DNA of 64,000 bases from Streptomyces sp. SPB162 (GCF_029504575.1 NZ_JAQFII010000002.1:434001-498000), one strand, 5' to 3'. Shown: positions 22,514 through 32,148, numbered from the stretch's first letter. Made by a program: numbers and translations. The notes: generated by a model from the letters alone, not told the origin.

Positions 22514-22993
22514 CTACAAAGACCAGCTGCACTGCAGGAACTCGCCCCAACGATGCACCTCGGACACCGGCGGAGGCTCGACGATCCGTACCGCCTCCTC
22601 GGCGACCTGCGTCCCTACGATGGCGAATGACCGGAGGGCGATCGCCCCCGCGCCGTTTCCGCACTCAGCCGTGGAGACCACCACGTAGTGCGCGGCCGGC
22701 TCCGACGCATAGGAGACGTCGGTACGTGAGGGGTACGCCTCCGTGGCGGTGTGCGAGTGGTAGATGACCACGGGCTCCTCGCCTCGCTCGTCCAACTCCT
22801 GATACAGCCGTAAGAGGTCGAGGGAGTCGAACTCGTAGAACGTGGGCGAGCGGGCGGCATTGACCATGGGAATGAACCGCTCGGGGCGGCCGCTGCCAGC
22901 CGGTCCGGCTACGATTCCGCAGGCTTCGTCGGGATGGTCGGCGCGACAGTGGGCGATGATCGCGTCGTAGATGTTCCTGGCGAGGGTCAGCAT
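22514..22993 (-). CDS. JAMM/MPN+ (M67) metallopeptidase, Mec-like
   Basis: 159 residues. It has the N-terminal HPDEACGIVAG and the zinc site HSHTATEAYPSRTDVSYA (HxH...S..D), complete for catalysis. In Mycobacterium the family member Mec releases cysteine from the sulfur carrier CysO. Here no cysO or cysM is adjacent, so the substrate is unknown. Divergent from the first copper chaperone gene. Confidence 0.86.
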   Translation of the reverse strand: MLTLARNIYDAIIAHCRADHPDEACGIVAGPAGSGRPERFIPMVNAARSPTFYEFDSLDLLRLYQELDERGEEPVVIYHSHTATEAYPSRTDVSYASEPAAHYVVVSTAECGNGAGAIALRSFAIVGTQVAEEAVRIVEPPPVSEVHRWGEFLQCSWSL

Positions 22994-23191
22994 GCCGGTC
23001 AGCTTAAGAACAACACCCCGGACCGCGGGAGCGCCCCTGACCGAAGAGCCAGGCCATCGACGACATCATGGAGGCCCGTTCGGAGACACCGAAGAGACAC
23101 CCCGCCCGTCATTCCGCTCCGGCGACGAGGACGCCTCGACGGCCCCCTTGTGACCGAATACGGGGAGGGGGTATACATGGCCAGGCGTCCA

Positions 23192-23208
23192 ATACCCCTA
23201 ACGGGTAT
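23192..23208. promoter_or_regulatory. CsoR-type operator upstream of the first copZ-like gene
   Basis: ATACCC-CTAAC-GGGTAT, a perfect 6-bp dyad with 5-bp spacer, matching the actinobacterial CsoR consensus TACCC-N5-GGGTA. It ends 26 bp before the ATG. A GGGGGTATAC half-like sequence lies at 23166-23175. Confidence 0.8.
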
Positions 23209-23234
23209 CGGCGATCGCCAACCGGGAGGAACTC

Positions 23235-23516
23235 ATGTCGTCCTGCTGCACCCCCGACGGCCACTGCTCCAGCGACGGGAGTGGCGAGTCGCTCTCGGGT
23301 GACGGCCTCCTGACCGTCTACCAGGTCGCCGGCATGACCTGTGACCACTGCAAAGCTTCCGTCACCAAGGCCCTGCAGTCGGTGAGCAACGTCCTCGCGG
23401 TCGAGGTCGACGTGACCTCCGGGCATGTCACCGTCACCACAGGCGGCACCCCCGACGACAGCTTGATCGCCAAGGTGGTCGATGACGCCGGCTACGAACT
23501 CGTCGGCCGGATCTGA
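23235..23516 (+). CDS. Copper chaperone, HMA domain (CopZ-like)
   Basis: 93 residues. One heavy-metal-associated domain with VAGMTCDHCKASV (CxxC, about residues 35-38), plus an N-terminal Cys/His extension (SSCCTPDGHC) that could bind additional Cu(I). GGGAGGAAC lies directly upstream of the ATG. It probably ferries Cu(I) to a P-type ATPase. The degenerate ATPase follows 36 bp downstream in the same direction. Confidence 0.9.
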   Translation: MSSCCTPDGHCSSDGSGESLSGDGLLTVYQVAGMTCDHCKASVTKALQSVSNVLAVEVDVTSGHVTVTTGGTPDDSLIAKVVDDAGYELVGRI

Positions 23517-23551
23517 GGTAACAGCGCGGCCACGCAGCCGGAGGAGCAGCC

Positions 23552-25813
23552 ATGAAGGCGACGGTTTCCGGTTCCACCGCGGTCGAGCTCACGATCGGCG
23601 GCTTGGCCTGCGCCGCGTGCGCTGCCCGTGTGGAGAAGAAGCTGAACGGCTTGGACGGGGTGGACGCCACCGTCAGTTACGGCACGGAGACGGCGAAGAT
23701 CGCCGTTCACGGTGACGTGTCCGTCGCCGAACTGATCGCCACTGTGCGGACGGTGGGGCACTCCGCCACGACCACGGCACACCACCTGTCAGGTTCCGCC
23801 CCCACAGCCCCCACCATTCCGTGCGCCCTGCGTCTCCTGCGTCGGCGACTGCTCATCGCCATGGTGTCGACCGCCCTGGTGATGGCGCTGACTCTCCTGC
23901 CCGGCCGGCACGCCATGTCGGCACAGTGGCTTTCACTCGCTCTGGTGACGCCCGTCGTCGGTTATGCGGCCTGGCCGTTGCACCGAGCCGCATGGGTCAA
24001 CCTGCGCCACGGTGCCGTCACCATGGACACGCTGCTTTCGGTCGCCATCACGACCATGTTCACCTGGCCGCTGTGGGAACTGTGTTCCAGCCCCGCCGGC
24101 GCCCCCGGAATGGCCCAAGGCTTCTCGTGGGTCTTCGCGCGGACGGGCGCGACGGGAGCCCTGTGCCCGGCGGCAGCAGCCGCGGTGACGACTCTCATCC
24201 TCTCCGCGCGGTACTTCGAAGCCTGCTCCAAGCGCCGAGCCGGCAGCGTGCTCCGGATGGTACGCCGGCTGGCCGCGACCGAGGCGACGGTGTTCCGGGG
24301 TGGCGCACCGGAGCGAGTCCCCGTTCAGGACCTCGTCATCGGCGATACCTTTCGGGTCCGGCCCGGCGAGAAGATCGCCACTGACGGCCAGGTGCTCGCG
24401 GGCCATTCCGCCGTGGACGCTTCCTTGCTGACGGGTGTGTCCACTCCCGAGGAGGTATCGGCAGGCGACGTGGTCGCAGGGGCCACCGTCAACGCCGGCG
24501 GCCCCTTGATGGTCCGGGCCCTGCGGGTCGGCGCCGATACCCAGCTGGCCCGGACCGCTCAGGCCTTGGAAACAGCTCAGGCCGGCAGGATTTGGGCTCA
24601 ACGATTCTCCGACAGCGCCTCCGCGTTCTTCGTGCCGACCGTCCTCGTCCTCGCCTTCGCCACGCTTGGACTGCAACTCGGTACGGGGGCCGCCGCCGGG
24701 AGTGCGCTCGTCGCTGCCATCACCGTGCTCATAGCCGCCGGCCCCTGTGCACTGGGTCTGGCTGTTCCCACCGCCCTGCTGGCCGGCACCGGACGCGGGG
24801 CTCAACTGGGCATCCTCGTCAACGGCTCAGGAATTCTGGAGGCCGCCCGCGCGATCGACACCATCGTCCTGGACACCACCGGCGTCATCACCGCCGGGCG
24901 GCCGACGGTCCTCCAGGTTCACTGTGCCGACGGCCAGGACGAGGGACAGCTACTGCGGTTCGCCGGTGCCGTTGCCGGAGCCTCACGCCTTCCTCACGGC
25001 CGGGCAGTGGCGACCGCGGCACGCGAGAGGATCGACAACCTCCCCGCGCCCGAGGACTTCGAGGAGATCCCGGGCCTCGGGGTGCAGGGGATCGTCGACG
25101 GCCAGGCCATTGTCATCGGCCGCCCTCAGCTGCTCCACGCGTGGGCAGTGGAGATACCGGAGAATCTCCGACAGGTCCAGGAGGCCGCGGAAGCCGCGGG
25201 ACATCTGACGGTGACCGTGGCATGGGGTGACCGGGCACGCGCGGTCTTGGTGATGGCCGACACCGTCAGACCGAGCAGTCGCGAAGCCGTCGCTCAGCTC
25301 CGCACACTGGGACTGTCCCCGATGCTGTTGACGGGTGACAGTCCCGGAGTCGCCAACGCGGTCGCGGCGAGGACGGGAATTGACGAGGTGGTGATCGCCG
25401 GAGCGCTCCCCCAGGCCAGGGCCGATGCCATCAAGGGGCTCCAAGCGCAGGGTCGCCGCGTTGCCGTGGTCGGCTACGGCACCGACGACTGTCCCGCCGT
25501 CGGGCAGGCCGACCTCGGTTTGGTCATCACGACCTCCGTCAGCGGCGCGAACCCGGCCACCGGCGACGTGACGCTGCTGCGCAGCGACCTGCGAACGGCC
25601 GCGGACGCCATAGGCCTGTCCCGCCGCATCCTGATGACGATGAGGACCAATGTGCTTTTGGCGTTCGCCTACCACCTCGCGATGCTGCCGCTTGCGGCCG
25701 CCGGACTGCTCAACCCGTTGATCGGCGGCAGCGCCATGGCCCTCCTCTCAGTTCTCGTCGTGGGGAACAGCCTGCTCCTGCGTCGGTTCCGTATCCGCTA
25801 CCGCCGCCAGTAG
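23552..25813 (+). CDS. CopA-like P1B-type ATPase paralogue lacking all catalytic motifs (pseudoenzyme)
   Basis: 753 residues in one uninterrupted frame, same architecture as the CopA at 29823: N-terminal HMA with GGLACAACAARVEKK (CxxC kept), membrane segments, actuator, P/N domains. Every signature is changed: TGES is TGVS (about residue 294), the membrane CPC is GPC (about 398), phosphorylation loop DKTGT is DTTGV (about 441), the SEHP region is SRLPH, and GDGVNDAP is GYGTDDCP (about 641). The Lys, the second membrane Cys, the actuator Glu and the N-domain His-Pro are lost, so ATP-driven transport is very unlikely. Maintained length without stops argues for a selected non-transport role, for example a Cu(I) sink, sensor or partner of CopA. 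Downstream of a CsoR operator and chaperone gene. Confidence 0.9.
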   Translation: MKATVSGSTAVELTIGGLACAACAARVEKKLNGLDGVDATVSYGTETAKIAVHGDVSVAELIATVRTVGHSATTTAHHLSGSAPTAPTIPCALRLLRRRLLIAMVSTALVMALTLLPGRHAMSAQWLSLALVTPVVGYAAWPLHRAAWVNLRHGAVTMDTLLSVAITTMFTWPLWELCSSPAGAPGMAQGFSWVFARTGATGALCPAAAAAVTTLILSARYFEACSKRRAGSVLRMVRRLAATEATVFRGGAPERVPVQDLVIGDTFRVRPGEKIATDGQVLAGHSAVDASLLTGVSTPEEVSAGDVVAGATVNAGGPLMVRALRVGADTQLARTAQALETAQAGRIWAQRFSDSASAFFVPTVLVLAFATLGLQLGTGAAAGSALVAAITVLIAAGPCALGLAVPTALLAGTGRGAQLGILVNGSGILEAARAIDTIVLDTTGVITAGRPTVLQVHCADGQDEGQLLRFAGAVAGASRLPHGRAVATAARERIDNLPAPEDFEEIPGLGVQGIVDGQAIVIGRPQLLHAWAVEIPENLRQVQEAAEAAGHLTVTVAWGDRARAVLVMADTVRPSSREAVAQLRTLGLSPMLLTGDSPGVANAVAARTGIDEVVIAGALPQARADAIKGLQAQGRRVAVVGYGTDDCPAVGQADLGLVITTSVSGANPATGDVTLLRSDLRTAADAIGLSRRILMTMRTNVLLAFAYHLAMLPLAAAGLLNPLIGGSAMALLSVLVVGNSLLLRRFRIRYRRQ

Positions 25814-25882
25814 GCGCGTAAATCCAGACAACTCGAATGCAACGCGACTGGATGAAGGCCGCATTCGTGCTCAAATGCAAGC

Positions 25883-26734
25883 ATGACCCGTCACTTGGCC
25901 CGCGTCCTGCCGACTCCTCCCGACAAGCCCGTACCTCCTGCGGCCGAGGCCGATGCCTTCCGTACGTTCGCGCGCGGCCTCGCCGCGGGCACCCTGCCCT
26001 GGACCACCGAGACAGCGAACTTCATCGGAGGCCTGTTCGACTCCTTGGCGGAGCGATGGGATACCGAGCAGGCCTCCGGGCGCAGCGAGCCCGTCCTCGA
26101 CGCACTGGACCGCGGCGGTCGCTTTCCCCGAGGGGTCTGCCTGGAGTTGGGATCGGGGACGGGCACCTACACACCCGCCCTCTCCCGCGCCTTCACCACC
26201 GTCATCAGCGTCGATCTCTCTCAGAGGATGCTGCAACAGGCTCGCGGCCGATCACCCGTGCGCATCCGCGCCGACGCATCGCGCCTCCCGCTCCCCGATG
26301 GGAGCGTGGGTACCGTGGTGGCCGTCGACATATTGCTGTTCGCGCAGGAGACCGCCCGCGTCCTGCGATCGGACGGGGTGCTGTTATGGATCAACCAACT
26401 CGGACCTCAAGGCCCCCTGTTCTTGCCCGGTGATGATGTCGCCCGCGCGTTGCCCGGTACCTGGCAGGCCGTCGAAGCCGATGCCGGGTGGGGCACCTGG
26501 GCCAGCCTGCGCCGCGCGCGGTATCGACCGGTGTCGAGTGAGCGCGTCACCCGGCTTGCGGCGTATGGACGCACCCGACCTCGCCGGATGCGGAGTCGTC
26601 AGTCCGCATCCGGCGAGGCCGGACGAGTCGTGCACGCGTTCACGGACGGCTCTGCGGCAATCAGGCCGTGGCGGCCGTTTCGGCCTGCTCGCTGCTCTGC
26701 GACGCGGTCGCGGCAGGAGCCGTGCGCAGGGTGA
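25883..26734 (+). CDS. SAM-dependent methyltransferase-like protein
   Basis: 283 residues as read. Motif I VCLELGSGTGTYTPAL (about residues 85-100), then VISVDLSQRMLQQARGR, ADASRLPLPDGS and VVAVDILLFAQETARVLRSDG: a class I methyltransferase core. After about residue 235 the sequence becomes Arg-rich and overlaps the convergent MFS gene by 74 bp, so the native C-terminus may end earlier or an indel may lie near 26540. No clear ribosome site. Function unknown; it sits between copper genes. Confidence 0.7.
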   Translation: MTRHLARVLPTPPDKPVPPAAEADAFRTFARGLAAGTLPWTTETANFIGGLFDSLAERWDTEQASGRSEPVLDALDRGGRFPRGVCLELGSGTGTYTPALSRAFTTVISVDLSQRMLQQARGRSPVRIRADASRLPLPDGSVGTVVAVDILLFAQETARVLRSDGVLLWINQLGPQGPLFLPGDDVARALPGTWQAVEADAGWGTWASLRRARYRPVSSERVTRLAAYGRTRPRRMRSRQSASGEAGRVVHAFTDGSAAIRPWRPFRPARCSATRSRQEPCAG

Positions 26735-28106
26735 GCAGGGAGGCGAGCGCGCCGGCGGCGGCGAGAGCCGCGGCGCCGAGGAATGCGGCGGAGAACCCGT
26801 TGGTGAGGGCGGTAGGACTGTCGAGTTGCCGGGCGCCGTGGGCGGCGGCCAACGCGGTCATGGCGGCCAGACCGAGTGCGGAGCCGACCTGGTAACTCGT
26901 GTTGACGATGCCCGCGGCCAGACCCCCTTCTTCCGGGCGGGCACTGGACAGGGCCGTCCCCAGGGAGGGGATGAACGCCAGTGACATACCGACGGCCGCC
27001 AGCAGGGACGCGGGCAGGACGTCGACCCAGAAAGTACCGGCCGCGCGCGCGAAGGACAGCCAGACCATGCCCGCGGCCAGGGTGAACAACCCGGTGACGA
27101 TCAACGGCTTCGGGCCGAAGCGGGCAATCAGCCGTGGTGCGAGGACGATCATCATGATCATGATGGCGACGGTCATGGGCAGCAGCGCGGAGCCGGACGC
27201 GAACGCGCCCAGCCCGAGAACCTGCTGCAGATAGAGGTTGAGGAAGAACCACATGGGGATCCAGGCGGCCGCCATCAGCAGCTGGGCGATGTTGGCACCG
27301 GCCAGGTTCGGCGCTCGCCAGATGGCCAGGCGCATCAGCGGCTCCCGCCGCTTGGACTGGATCGCGATGAACGCGCCGATCAGCGCCACTCCTGCCAGGA
27401 GGACCAGCCAGGTCTGCGCGGACCCCCAGCCGATCTCCGGGGCGCGCACGATGGCGTAGACGGCGGTGGCCAGTCCGGCAGTGACCGTGACGGCCCCCGC
27501 GAGGTCGATCGAGCCGCGACGGGCGGGAGCCGCGGGCATGACGCCCGGGGTGATGGCCAGGACGATCAGGGCGATGGGGATGTTGATGTAGAACACCCAG
27601 GGCCAGCTTGCGTACTGGGTGATGACCCCGCCAAGGAAGACACCGGCGGTGCCGCCTGCAGGAGCGGCCGCTCCATAGAGGGCGAATGCCTTGGCCAGCT
27701 CCGCGGGGCGGGAGCCGAACAGCATCATCAGCAGGGTGAGGGCAGACGGCGCGATCAACGCGGCACCAACCCCCTGCAAGGCGCGTCCGGACAACTCGAC
27801 CCACACCTCGCCCGCGAGTCCTGCGGTCAGCGATCCGACGGCGAGGACGATCCATCCGACCGTGAAGAGCCTCTTGGCGCCGAACAGGTCGGAGAGCCGG
27901 CCGCCGAGCAGCAGCAGGCCGCCGAAGGCCACGACGTAGGCGTTGAACACCCACGACAGGTTCTCCTGGGAGAAGCCCAGGTCACCCTGCATTTCAGGGA
28001 GGGCTACGCCAATGATCGACGTATCCATGATCACCATGAACTGTGCCAGGGCGATCAGTGCGAGCGCCGTCCAGCGGCGCGGATGAGCGGCGGGTGGGGT
28101 GGACAT
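26661..28106 (-). CDS. MFS exporter, DHA2/EmrB-like, copper-locus
   Basis: About 481 residues and 14 membrane segments, starting RRWTALALIALAQFMVIMDT and containing GGTAGVFLGGVITQYASWPW (motif C region). The ATG at 28106 has GGAG upstream. Two CsoR-like operators lie at 28120 and 28153, so copper stress should induce it. An MFS pump under CsoR is unusual and could export a metal complex or a chalkophore-like compound. Confidence 0.88.
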   Translation of the reverse strand: MSTPPAAHPRRWTALALIALAQFMVIMDTSIIGVALPEMQGDLGFSQENLSWVFNAYVVAFGGLLLLGGRLSDLFGAKRLFTVGWIVLAVGSLTAGLAGEVWVELSGRALQGVGAALIAPSALTLLMMLFGSRPAELAKAFALYGAAAPAGGTAGVFLGGVITQYASWPWVFYINIPIALIVLAITPGVMPAAPARRGSIDLAGAVTVTAGLATAVYAIVRAPEIGWGSAQTWLVLLAGVALIGAFIAIQSKRREPLMRLAIWRAPNLAGANIAQLLMAAAWIPMWFFLNLYLQQVLGLGAFASGSALLPMTVAIMIMMIVLAPRLIARFGPKPLIVTGLFTLAAGMVWLSFARAAGTFWVDVLPASLLAAVGMSLAFIPSLGTALSSARPEEGGLAAGIVNTSYQVGSALGLAAMTALAAAHGARQLDSPTALTNGFSAAFLGAAALAAAGALASLLTLRTAPAATASQSSEQAETAATA

Positions 28107-28119
28107 GACGGGCGCTCCA

Positions 28120-28136
28120 ATACCGGAGGGGGGTAT
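28120..28136. promoter_or_regulatory. CsoR-like operator 1 of the MFS promoter
   Basis: ATACCG-GAGGG-GGGTAT, one mismatch in the left arm; 14 bp upstream of the MFS start codon. Its first 15 bases recur at 7238. Confidence 0.55.
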
Positions 28137-28152
28137 GCTTTGAAGCGTCAAG

Positions 28153-28169
28153 GTACCCCCTAGGGGTAT
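28153..28169. promoter_or_regulatory. CsoR operator 2 of the MFS promoter
   Basis: TACCC-CCTAG-GGGTA, perfect arms, 47 bp upstream of the MFS start. Confidence 0.72.
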
Positions 28170-28349
28170 CAAGGACCAGGCTTTCGGCGAAAGAAGTTCG
28201 CTTGCGACCGGATTCGCACCCACGTGGGGCCGGCGAGCCCCGAAGGGCGGGGCCACGTCCACAAGGGGCCCCGACGCCTGATCCCAGAGCGGGCGCCGTA
28301 CAAACAGCGCGCAGCAAGCTCCACCCAGACACTCAAGCCGCTTGACTTT

Positions 28350-28366
28350 ATACCCCCTGGGGGTAT
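28350..28366. promoter_or_regulatory. CsoR operator and overlapping promoter of the second copZ-like gene
   Basis: ATACCC-CCTGG-GGGTAT, perfect 6-bp arms. TTGACT at 28343-28348 is a good -35 box directly before it, so bound CsoR would cover the promoter. It lies 57 bp upstream of the ATG at 28424. Confidence 0.8.
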
Positions 28367-28423
28367 CTTGGTCAGCAATCAACCGGCAGCGCCGGGAGTG
28401 CTCGAGCAGCAGAGGACAGCGCC

Positions 28424-28699
28424 ATGACGTCGACCACACACGGCCACCGCACCACCTACACCGTTGCCGGCATGACCTGCGACCACTGCGTCAAGTCCGT
28501 CACCACGGAAATCTCCAAGATCGCCGGGGTAACCGACGTCGACATCGATCTGCCCACGGGCGAGCTGACAGTGGCCTCGACCGAGACAGTCGACGACGCG
28601 GCGATCGCTGACGCAGTCGATGAGGCCGGCTACACAGTCGTCGCGGCAGCGGACCAGCCGGAACAGGCGTCGGGCAGTTGCTGCGGAACGTGTCGGTAA
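28424..28699 (+). CDS. Copper chaperone, HMA domain (CopZ-like)
   Basis: 91 residues. HMA domain with VAGMTCDHCVKSV (CxxC about residues 19-22) and an extra C-terminal CCGTC that adds three Cys. Likely Cu(I) donor to the CopA encoded 1.1 kb downstream. Under the CsoR operator at 28350. Confidence 0.92.
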   Translation: MTSTTHGHRTTYTVAGMTCDHCVKSVTTEISKIAGVTDVDIDLPTGELTVASTETVDDAAIADAVDEAGYTVVAAADQPEQASGSCCGTCR

Positions 28700-28787
28700 G
28701 ACCGCGCTCCCAAGTATCGCCACCCGTCGATGCCGGCCCTCTCCCGCCACCGTTCGCGTCGGCACCACAAAGGAAGGCAAGGCACAG

Positions 28788-29747
28788 ATGAACAACGGCA
28801 GCAAGGTCGGGGCTTTCGCAGCAGGTCTGGCGGTGACGTTCGCGGCCTCCTTCGGTATCGGTCACGCAGTCGGTCCTGTCGGTTCCCAGAGCGCGACAGC
28901 CCATGCCGAACACGGAGACGCCACGGGTACGAAGGGAGATACCGGCTCGACCGCCACCGAAGGGAGCCAACAGGCCGCCGACACGAGGCCCGGTGGGCTG
29001 GAAGTGTCCGAGCGTGGCTACACACTCGTACCGTCGGCCGAGCCGATGACGACGGGCGCTGCGCGTGATTTTCGCTTCCGTATCACCGGTCCCGACGGTA
29101 AGGCGGTCACCCGGTACAGCCTCTCGCACGAGAAGGCTCTGCACCTGATCGTCGCCCGACGGGACTTGTCCGGATTCCAGCATGTCCATCCCCAACTCAG
29201 CCCCGACGGCTCGTGGAACGTGCCCCTCGCCTTCGACGCGGCCGGCACCTACCGCGTCTTCGCCGACTTCGTTCCCGCCGGCGGTACCGGCCTGACGCTG
29301 GGCGCGGATGTCTCCGTCGCAGGTGACTACCGGCCCGCCGCATTGCCGGCAGCGGCCCGGACAACAACGGTGGATGGGTACACCGTCACGCTTTCCGGCG
29401 ACCTGACTCCCCGGAAGGCCAGCATGCTCACGCTCTCCGTGACCAGGGACAGCCGCCCGGTCACCGATCTTCAGCCCTACCTCGGGGCCTATGGACATCT
29501 GGTCGCCCTGCGCCAGGGTGACATGGGCTATCTACACGTGCATCCGGAAGGCGCCCCAGGTGACGGGACGACCCCTGCCGGTCCTGGAATCTCCTTCCAC
29601 GCGGTGGCCCCCAGCGCCGGCACCTACCGCCTCTACCTGGACTTCCAGCACGGTGGAACGGTGCATACCGCGGAGTTCACTGTCGTCGCCGGGACCCCGA
29701 GCACCACCGCACCTTCAGCTCCGGAGCACGGCGGCCACGAACACTGA
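28788..29747 (+). CDS. Secreted His-rich protein of the copper operon
   Basis: 319 residues from the ATG at 28788 (AAAGGAAGG upstream). The N-terminal signal-like helix is VGAFAAGLAVTFAASFGIGHAV. Two related beta domains follow, each with a paired-His motif (FQHVHPQLSPDGSW and YLHVHPEG) and a similar GTYR.Y.DF strand ending. The tail EHGGHEH is His-rich. It is probably an exported metal-binding protein of the kind often found beside CopA in actinobacteria. Not catalytic by any motif I can see. Between copZ and copA on the same strand. Confidence 0.82.
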   Translation: MNNGSKVGAFAAGLAVTFAASFGIGHAVGPVGSQSATAHAEHGDATGTKGDTGSTATEGSQQAADTRPGGLEVSERGYTLVPSAEPMTTGAARDFRFRITGPDGKAVTRYSLSHEKALHLIVARRDLSGFQHVHPQLSPDGSWNVPLAFDAAGTYRVFADFVPAGGTGLTLGADVSVAGDYRPAALPAAARTTTVDGYTVTLSGDLTPRKASMLTLSVTRDSRPVTDLQPYLGAYGHLVALRQGDMGYLHVHPEGAPGDGTTPAGPGISFHAVAPSAGTYRLYLDFQHGGTVHTAEFTVVAGTPSTTAPSAPEHGGHEH

Positions 29748-29822
29748 TCCGCCGTTCCCTCATCCGGCATAGGGAGCCGAACCGACAGGCCTCGACCTGG
29801 TGACGTTGCGAGGAGTTATTTG

Positions 29823-32094
29823 ATGAGCACAAGCACTGGGCAGGACGCAGGGTTGCTTGCGGACCAGGTCGAGCTGACGATCGGCGGCATGACGTGCGCC
29901 TCGTGCGCGGCCCGTATCGAGAAGAAGCTCAATCGGATGGACGGCGTCACGGCCACCGTCAACTACGCGACGGAGAAGGCCCAGGTCACCTTTGACGCCT
30001 CCGGAGAGGTGGGAGTGGCGGACCTGATCCGTGTGGTGGAACAGACCGGGTACACCGCCGCGGTACCCGTCTCCCCCGATGTCAGCGACGAACAGAACCG
30101 GCCCACCGTGGACGTCCTGACGCCGTTGCGCCAGAGACTGGTCACCGCGATCGCACTCGCCGTCCCGGTGATCGCCCTGGCCATGGTGCCGGCCTGGCAG
30201 TTCACCAACTGGCAGTGGTTGTCCCTCACACTCGCCGCACCCGTCGTCAGCTACGCGGCCTCGCCCTTCCACAAGGCCGCTTGGACCAATCTGCGGCATG
30301 GCGCCGCCACCATGGACACGCTCGTCTCGGTCGGCACACTGGCTGCTTTCGTCTGGTCCCTCTGGGCCCTGTTCTTCGGAACTGCCGGAACCCCCGGTAT
30401 GACGCACCCCTTCGAACTGACCATCTCCCGCAGTGACGGCAGCGGCAATATCTACCTGGAGGCCGCCGCCGGTGTCACCGCGTTCATCCTGGCCGGACGC
30501 TTTTTCGAGGCGCGCTCCAAACGCAGCGCGGGCACCGCGCTGCGGGCTCTGCTGGAGATCGGAGCCAAGGATGTCAGCGTCCTGCGCGACGGTCGCGAGA
30601 CGCGGGTTCCGGTTGCCGACCTGACGGTCGGCGACGTCTTCGTCGTCCGGCCTGGCGAGAAGATCGCCACGGACGGGGTCGTGGAGCAGGGCAGTTCTGC
30701 GGTGGATGAGAGCATGCTGACCGGTGAGTCCGTCCCTGTCGAAGTCGCGATCGGCGACCCGGTCACCGGGGCGACGGTCAACATCGGCGGACGCCTGGTG
30801 GTGCGAACCACCCGAGTTGGCGGAGATACCCAATTGGCCCGGATGGCCCGCCTGGTCGAAGACGCCCAGAACGGCAAGGCCGCTGCCCAGCGCCTGGCCG
30901 ACAAGATCTCCGCGATCTTCGTACCGGTAGTCATCACCCTGGCACTGGCCACACTCGGTTTCTGGCTCGGATCCGGTTCCGGATGGACCGCTGCGTTCAC
31001 CGCGGCGGTTGCTGTTTCTGATCATCGCGTGCCCTTGCGCGCTGGGTCTGGCGACCCCTACTGCTTTGATGGTGGGAACCGGCAGGGGCGCCCAACTGGG
31101 CGTCCTCATCAAGGGCCCCGAGGTCCTCGAGAACACCCGGAGGGTCGACACCATCGTTCTCGACAAGACCGGCACCGTCACCACGGGCGCGATGAGCTTG
31201 TTGGGCATCCATCTGGTCGAAGGCCAGGAGGAGACCGACGTCCTTCGTCTGGCCGGCGCCCTCGAACACGCCTCGGAACATCCCATCGCCCAGGCCGTGG
31301 CCAGGGGAGCGATTGCCAAAGTCGGCGTCCTTCCCGTGCCGGAGGACTTCTCCAACGTTCCCGGTCTGGGCGTTCAAGGCATGGTCGACGGGCATGCCGT
31401 CCTCGTCGGGCGCGAGAGGCTCTTGCGCGAGTGGTCCATCGGTCTGCCAGAGTCCCTCCAGCGAGCCAAGAAGTCCGCCGAAGGCTCGGGCCGAACGGCC
31501 ATCATCGTCGCCTGGGACGGCGAGGCGCGCGCGGTCCTCGAAGTGGCCGATGCGGTGAAACCCACCAGCGCACAGGCCATCGCGCAGCTACGTCTCCTGG
31601 GCTTGACGCCTGTACTCCTCACGGGCGACAACCAGGCCATCGCCGAATCGGTCGCGGCCGAGGTGGGCATCGCTCCCTCTGACGTCATCGCCGAGGTCAT
31701 GCCTGAGGACAAAGTCGAGGTCGTCAGGAAGATGCAGGCCGAAGGTCGCATTGTGGCGATGGTCGGAGACGGGGTCAACGACGCCGCTGCTCTCGCCCAG
31801 GCCGACCTGGGACTCGCCATGGGCACCGGCACCGACGCCGCGATCGAAGCCGCGGACCTGACCTTGGTGCGTGGCGATCTGCTGGCCGCCGTAGATGCCA
31901 TCCGGCTGGCGCGCAGAACACTGGGAACGATCAAGACCAACCTCTTCTGGGCCTTCGGCTACAACGTCGCGGCCCTCCCCTTGGCCGCCGCCGGCCTGCT
32001 CAACCCGATGATCGCGGGCGCTGCGATGGCGTTCTCATCGGTTTTTGTCGTCGGAAACAGCCTGCGCCTGCGCAATTTCCAAACCGGGGCCTGA
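29823..32094 (+). CDS. copA: Copper-exporting P1B-type ATPase CopA (one apparent frameshift)
   Basis: About 757 residues after frame correction. N-terminal HMA GGMTCASCAARIEKK, actuator LTGES, membrane CPCALGLATPT, phosphorylation loop DKTGT, N-domain SEHP, hinge GDGVNDAA: all canonical, so it should pump Cu(I) out of the cytoplasm. The frame breaks near 31014-31016; removing one T from GTTTCTG gives AAVAVLIIACPC, the expected membrane segment 6, so an artefact or recent 1-bp insertion is likely. GAGGAG lies 8 bp before the ATG. Downstream of copZ and the His-rich gene, upstream of csoR. Confidence 0.92.
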
Positions 32095-32148
32095 AAGGGC
32101 CCCGATCACTGTCCACTGGTATCGCCGAGGCACGCTCAGGTGGGACGC

